A DNA stretch of 64,000 nucleotides from an uncultured Oscillospiraceae bacterium (GTDB taxonomy: Bacteria; Bacillota; Clostridia; Oscillospirales; Ruminococcaceae). A program made the position numbers and the translations under genes. Position 1 is the stretch's first letter, and every line of letters begins with the position of its first letter. The notes beneath the pieces were generated by a model. That model was given only the letters and a program-made list of their open reading frames with translations, was not told the DNA's origin and ran no database searches. Shown piece by piece: positions 60,926-64,000 of the stretch. The stretch covers positions 1 to 64,000 of the forward strand of contig CAKSIT010000009.1 in NCBI GenBank assembly GCA_934462925.1. Direction: 5' to 3'.

Positions 60926-62131
60926 TTATATATCCTTGGAAATCATAGCCTTGGGCGGCGCTACTGCCTTGTCGGACACGTTTACATGGTGGCCGATTAC
61001 CGCAACGCCCCAGCTGTCCTTGTCCTCGATAAGCTCGGGACGCTCGCCTATGTGCGCGCCCTCGCCGATAACGCAGTCCTCGCCTACTATCGCGTATTCG
61101 ATAACAGCGCCCTTCTTTATAACGGTGTTGGGCATGATTATACTGTCGCGTACTATCGCGCCCTCCTCAACCGTAACGCCCGCAAACAGTACGGAGAAGT
61201 CTATCATTCCGTTTATCTCGCAGCCCTCGGCTACCATGGAGTTCTCTATCTGGCTGTTAGGGCCTGCGTAATGCGGCGGCATAACGGGGTTGCGGGAGTA
61301 TATCTTCCAGCTGTCGTCAAGCAGGTCGAGCGGTACTTTGGGGTCGAGAACGTCCATGTTCGCCTCCCACAGGGAGTCGATAGTTCCAACGTCCTTCCAG
61401 TAGCCGTCGAAGTGGTACGCCATCATCTTTTCCTTGTTGTCAAGCATTGCGGGGATTATGTTCTTGCCGAAGTCCTTTGTAGCGCCCTCGTCGTTCTCGT
61501 TGTCGATAAGGTACTGGCGCAGCTTAGCCCATGTGAATACATAGATACCCATGGAAGCAAGGTTGCTCTTAGGCTCTTTGGGCTTCTCCGCAAACTCGTA
61601 TATCTCGCCGTTCTCGTTCGCGCTCATTATGCCGAAGCGGGGAGCTTCCTCCCACGGCACTTCAAGCACCGCGATAGTGGCGTCCGCGTTGTTCTTCTTG
61701 TGGAAGTCCACCATCTTCGAGTAGTCCATCTTGTAAATGTGGTCGCCCGAGAGGATAACAACGTACTCGGGGCTGTAGCGGTCTACAAAGCCTATGTTCT
61801 GGTAGATAGCGTTAGCCGTACCCGAATACCACGCCTTGCCCGCAGCCGTTTCGTACGGGGGCAGTACGTGTACGCCGCCGTGCGCGCGGTCAAGACCCCA
61901 CGGCTGGCCGTTGCCTATGTACTCGTTAAGCACCAGCGGCTGATACTGCGTCAGCACGCCTACCGTGTCGATACCCGAATTAACGCAGTTTGAAAGCGGG
62001 AAATCGATAATCCTGTACTTGCCGCCGTAAGGCACGGCGGGCTTTGCCATATCCTGCGTGAGCGCGTAAAGACGGCTGCCCTGTCCGCCCGCAAGCAGCA
62101 TGGCAACGCATTCCTTCTTAATGTGATTCAT
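60926..62131 (-). CDS. glgC: Glucose-1-phosphate adenylyltransferase
   Basis: 401 residues. [64 protein letters not shown] and a beta-helix tail. Makes ADP-glucose, the committed step of glycogen synthesis. GACAGGAGGAAGTT precedes the ATG. Middle gene of glgB-glgC-glgD. Confidence 0.96.
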   Translation of the reverse strand: MNHIKKECVAMLLAGGQGSRLYALTQDMAKPAVPYGGKYRIIDFPLSNCVNSGIDTVGVLTQYQPLVLNEYIGNGQPWGLDRAHGGVHVLPPYETAAGKAWYSGTANAIYQNIGFVDRYSPEYVVILSGDHIYKMDYSKMVDFHKKNNADATIAVLEVPWEEAPRFGIMSANENGEIYEFAEKPKEPKSNLASMGIYVFTWAKLRQYLIDNENDEGATKDFGKNIIPAMLDNKEKMMAYHFDGYWKDVGTIDSLWEANMDVLDPKVPLDLLDDSWKIYSRNPVMPPHYAGPNSQIENSMVAEGCEINGMIDFSVLFAGVTVEEGAIVRDSIIMPNTVIKKGAVIEYAIVGEDCVIGEGAHIGERPELIEDKDSWGVAVIGHHVNVSDKAVAPPKAMISKDI

Positions 62132-62181
62132 AACTTCCTCCTGTCGGTAATGACTATTCTTATTTTTGGAACAGACCGCTT

Positions 62182-64000
62182 TTAGCGGCTGTGTTTGCCG
62201 TGTTTATGCCTGCGAGAGCCGTTGGGCTTATGCGCGGGATTAGGCGCGGGATTGGGAGCGGCTGCGGCTGGCGCTTTCTGAGCGTTGTCCGCGGGCTTCT
62301 CCGCCTTTTCGGGGGCGGGCGCTGCAGGCTTCTCCTCGGCTTCTGCGGGAGCTTTCGCTTCCTGCTTTTCCTCGGGCTTGGGCGCTTCGTCGGGAACTTC
62401 GGATACCTCCGCAGGCTCTGCCTTTACCTCGGCGGGCTGCTCAGACTGCTGAACCTCCGCGCTCTCCTGCTTTGAGGGCGGGGTGCGCTTGTTCTTTATC
62501 TCAAAGTACAGCACAGCCATGGGCGGCAGGTCTATCGAAATGCGGTATTCCTCGCCGTGCATGGGTTCTTCGCGCGCGGTAAGCGTGCCGTTTGAAACGC
62601 CCGTGCCGCCGTACTTCACGTCGTCGGAGCTGAACGCCTCCACATAGTCCGCGTAATACGGAACGCCTATCTCGTACACCTCGTGGCGTACAGGCTGGAA
62701 GTTGCACACAACAACTACCTCGTCCTTATTGCGGGCAATGCGCCTGAACGCGATAACGCTGTTCGCGCTGTCCTCTGCGGATATCCAATGGAAGCCCTCC
62801 CAGCCCGTGTCGCAGTCCCACAAAGCGGGGGTATTCATGTAGTAGCTGTTGAGCGCCTTTACGTATTCATGCAGCTTTCTGTGCGGCTCAAACTCCAGCA
62901 CTTCCCAGTCAAGCTGGGTCTGGAAGTTCCACTCCTTATACTGCGCGAACTCCTGCCCCATGAACATAAGCTTCTTGCCGGGGTGAGCCATCATATAGCC
63001 TAAGAACGTGCGCATGGAGTTGAACCTGAACTCGCGCGGACCGCCCATTTTATCAAGCATTGAGCATTTTCCGTAAACCACCTCGTCGTGCGATATCGGC
63101 AGTATGTAGTTCTCCGAGAACGCATAGTAGAACGAGAACGTTACAAGGTTGTGGTTGTACGGCCTGCCGAGCGGGTCCATGCTCATGTAGCGCAGCATAT
63201 CGTTCATCCAGCCCATGTTCCACTTGAAGTTGAAGCCAAGCCCGCCTATATCCGTGGGCTTTGTTACAAGCGGCCATGCGGTGGATTCCTCCGCGACCAT
63301 CATAATGTTGGGGTGTTCCTTGAAAAGCGCGGTGTTGAGCTTTTGCAGGAACGCCACCGCTTCAAGGTTCTCATGCCCGCCCTTTGAGTTGGGACGCCAC
63401 TCGCCGTCGCGCCTGTCGTAATCAAGGTAGAGCATGGAAGCCACCGCGTCGACGCGCAGTCCGTCTATATGATATTTGTCTATCCAGTAGTTTGCGTTTG
63501 AAGCAAGGAAGCTCTGCACCTCGGGCTTGCCCCAGTCGAAGATGTGCGTACCCCAGTTCTTATGCTCGCGCTTTAACGGGTCTGCATACTCGTAGCAGCT
63601 TGTGCCGTCAAATTCGTAAAGCCCTGCGGCGTCCTTGGGGAAGTGCGCGGGTACCCAGTCGAGGATAACGCCTATGCCCGCGTTGTGGCACTTGTCCACA
63701 AAGCGCATAAAGTCGTGCGGCGTGCCGAAGCGCGACGTGGGCGCATAGTACCCTATCTGCTGGTAGCCCCAGCTTCCGTCGAACGGAAACTCGCCTATCG
63801 GCATAAGCTCAACGTGGGTGTAGCCCATTTCCTTTACATAGGGGATAAGCTCGTCTGCAAAGCGCACATAGTCGAGATAGTTCTCGCCGTTCTTGCGCCA
63901 CGAGCCTACGTTCACCTCGTAAATATTGCACGGGCTGTCGTAAATGTTGCGCTCGGACAGCTCCTTGCGGTACTTGTCGTCCGTCCACGCGAACCCGTCG
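62182..64000 (-). CDS. glgB: 1,4-alpha-glucan branching enzyme, 5' end outside the window
   Basis: 606 codons visible. GH13 core: [56 protein letters not shown] (nucleophile Asp), [11 protein letters not shown] (acid Glu), [12 protein letters not shown]. The C-terminal beta domain is followed by an extra tail of about 110 residues rich in Pro, Ala, Glu and Lys with a basic His/Lys end, not usual for GlgB. The N-terminal CBM48 lies beyond the right edge. First visible gene of the glycogen operon. Confidence 0.95.
   Translation of the reverse strand, partial: DGFAWTDDKYRKELSERNIYDSPCNIYEVNVGSWRKNGENYLDYVRFADELIPYVKEMGYTHVELMPIGEFPFDGSWGYQQIGYYAPTSRFGTPHDFMRFVDKCHNAGIGVILDWVPAHFPKDAAGLYEFDGTSCYEYADPLKREHKNWGTHIFDWGKPEVQSFLASNANYWIDKYHIDGLRVDAVASMLYLDYDRRDGEWRPNSKGGHENLEAVAFLQKLNTALFKEHPNIMMVAEESTAWPLVTKPTDIGGLGFNFKWNMGWMNDMLRYMSMDPLGRPYNHNLVTFSFYYAFSENYILPISHDEVVYGKCSMLDKMGGPREFRFNSMRTFLGYMMAHPGKKLMFMGQEFAQYKEWNFQTQLDWEVLEFEPHRKLHEYVKALNSYYMNTPALWDCDTGWEGFHWISAEDSANSVIAFRRIARNKDEVVVVCNFQPVRHEVYEIGVPYYADYVEAFSSDDVKYGGTGVSNGTLTAREEPMHGEEYRISIDLPPMAVLYFEIKNKRTPPSKQESAEVQQSEQPAEVKAEPAEVSEVPDEAPKPEEKQEAKAPAEAEEKPAAPAPEKAEKPADNAQKAPAAAAPNPAPNPAHKPNGSRRHKHGKHSR

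Overview
The window looks like chromosome from a Gram-positive gut or rumen Clostridia, most likely Oscillospiraceae and Ruminococcus-like. The evidence is two secreted proteins ending in type I dockerins, Ser/Thr kinases of the 'IDFD' type, a clostridial-style arabinose locus with AraR, a glgB-glgC-glgD set, an rpmH-rnpA-yidD-yidC-jag cluster, and many promoters of the TTGACA-17-TATAAT form. Most genes lie on the minus strand. No rRNA, tRNA or CRISPR array was seen.

Layout. 1-590: promoters for a gene left of the window. 591-5826: two membrane Ser/Thr kinases, two HTH regulators, a small membrane protein and a three-gene cassette ending in an HNH nuclease. 5828-6230: debris of a Nudix gene and an IS30 transposase. 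6372-16770: a cell-surface region with an intact dockerin protein, a LytTR-PAS regulator, and a second, about 2000-residue dockerin protein broken by two MITE-like insertions and a frameshift. 17015-19305: an orphan phage-type primase-helicase and replication-initiator pair. 19863-30577: the L-arabinose locus (binding protein, ATPase, two permeases, araA, araB, araD, divergent araR). 30600-37000: EVE protein, tmRNA, two TetR regulators, an ABC-F protein behind a leader that looks like a ribosome-controlled attenuator, a methyltransferase fragment, and an antiporter behind a candidate fluoride riboswitch. 37017-47385: hydrolase, membrane protein, PRTase/StiP/PELOTA fusion, radA, azlCD, ppk, pyrG. 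47557-50976: jag, yidC, yidD, rnpA, rpmH. 51305-54339: VTC-type polyphosphate polymerase with DUF4956 partner, coaX, ECF S component. 54673-59257: lipoprotein, small protein, fused solute-binding protein, HIT, TfoX-like. 59782-64000: glgD, glgC and glgB (5' end outside the window).

How it works together. The arabinose genes form a pathway from uptake to D-xylulose 5-phosphate, probably controlled by AraR through paired direct half-sites in both leader regions. The glg genes make glycogen. PPK1 and the VTC-DUF4956 pair give two possible polyphosphate routes. The LytTR-PAS protein sits between the two dockerin genes, and a GTTCCATGTTGG box lies upstream of both promoters.

A second layer is non-autonomous repeats. 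Family A (five copies, 17-bp inverted ends, 4-bp target duplications) and family B (two copies plus a remnant) have landed in the surface gene, next to a -35 box and inside the ara operon. An 18-bp in-frame minisatellite occurs in two unrelated genes. The best leads are the ABC-F attenuator, the fluoride-switch antiporter, the disrupted surface gene, the shared minisatellite and the orphan PELOTA fusion. All calls come from reading the sequence; no database search was run.
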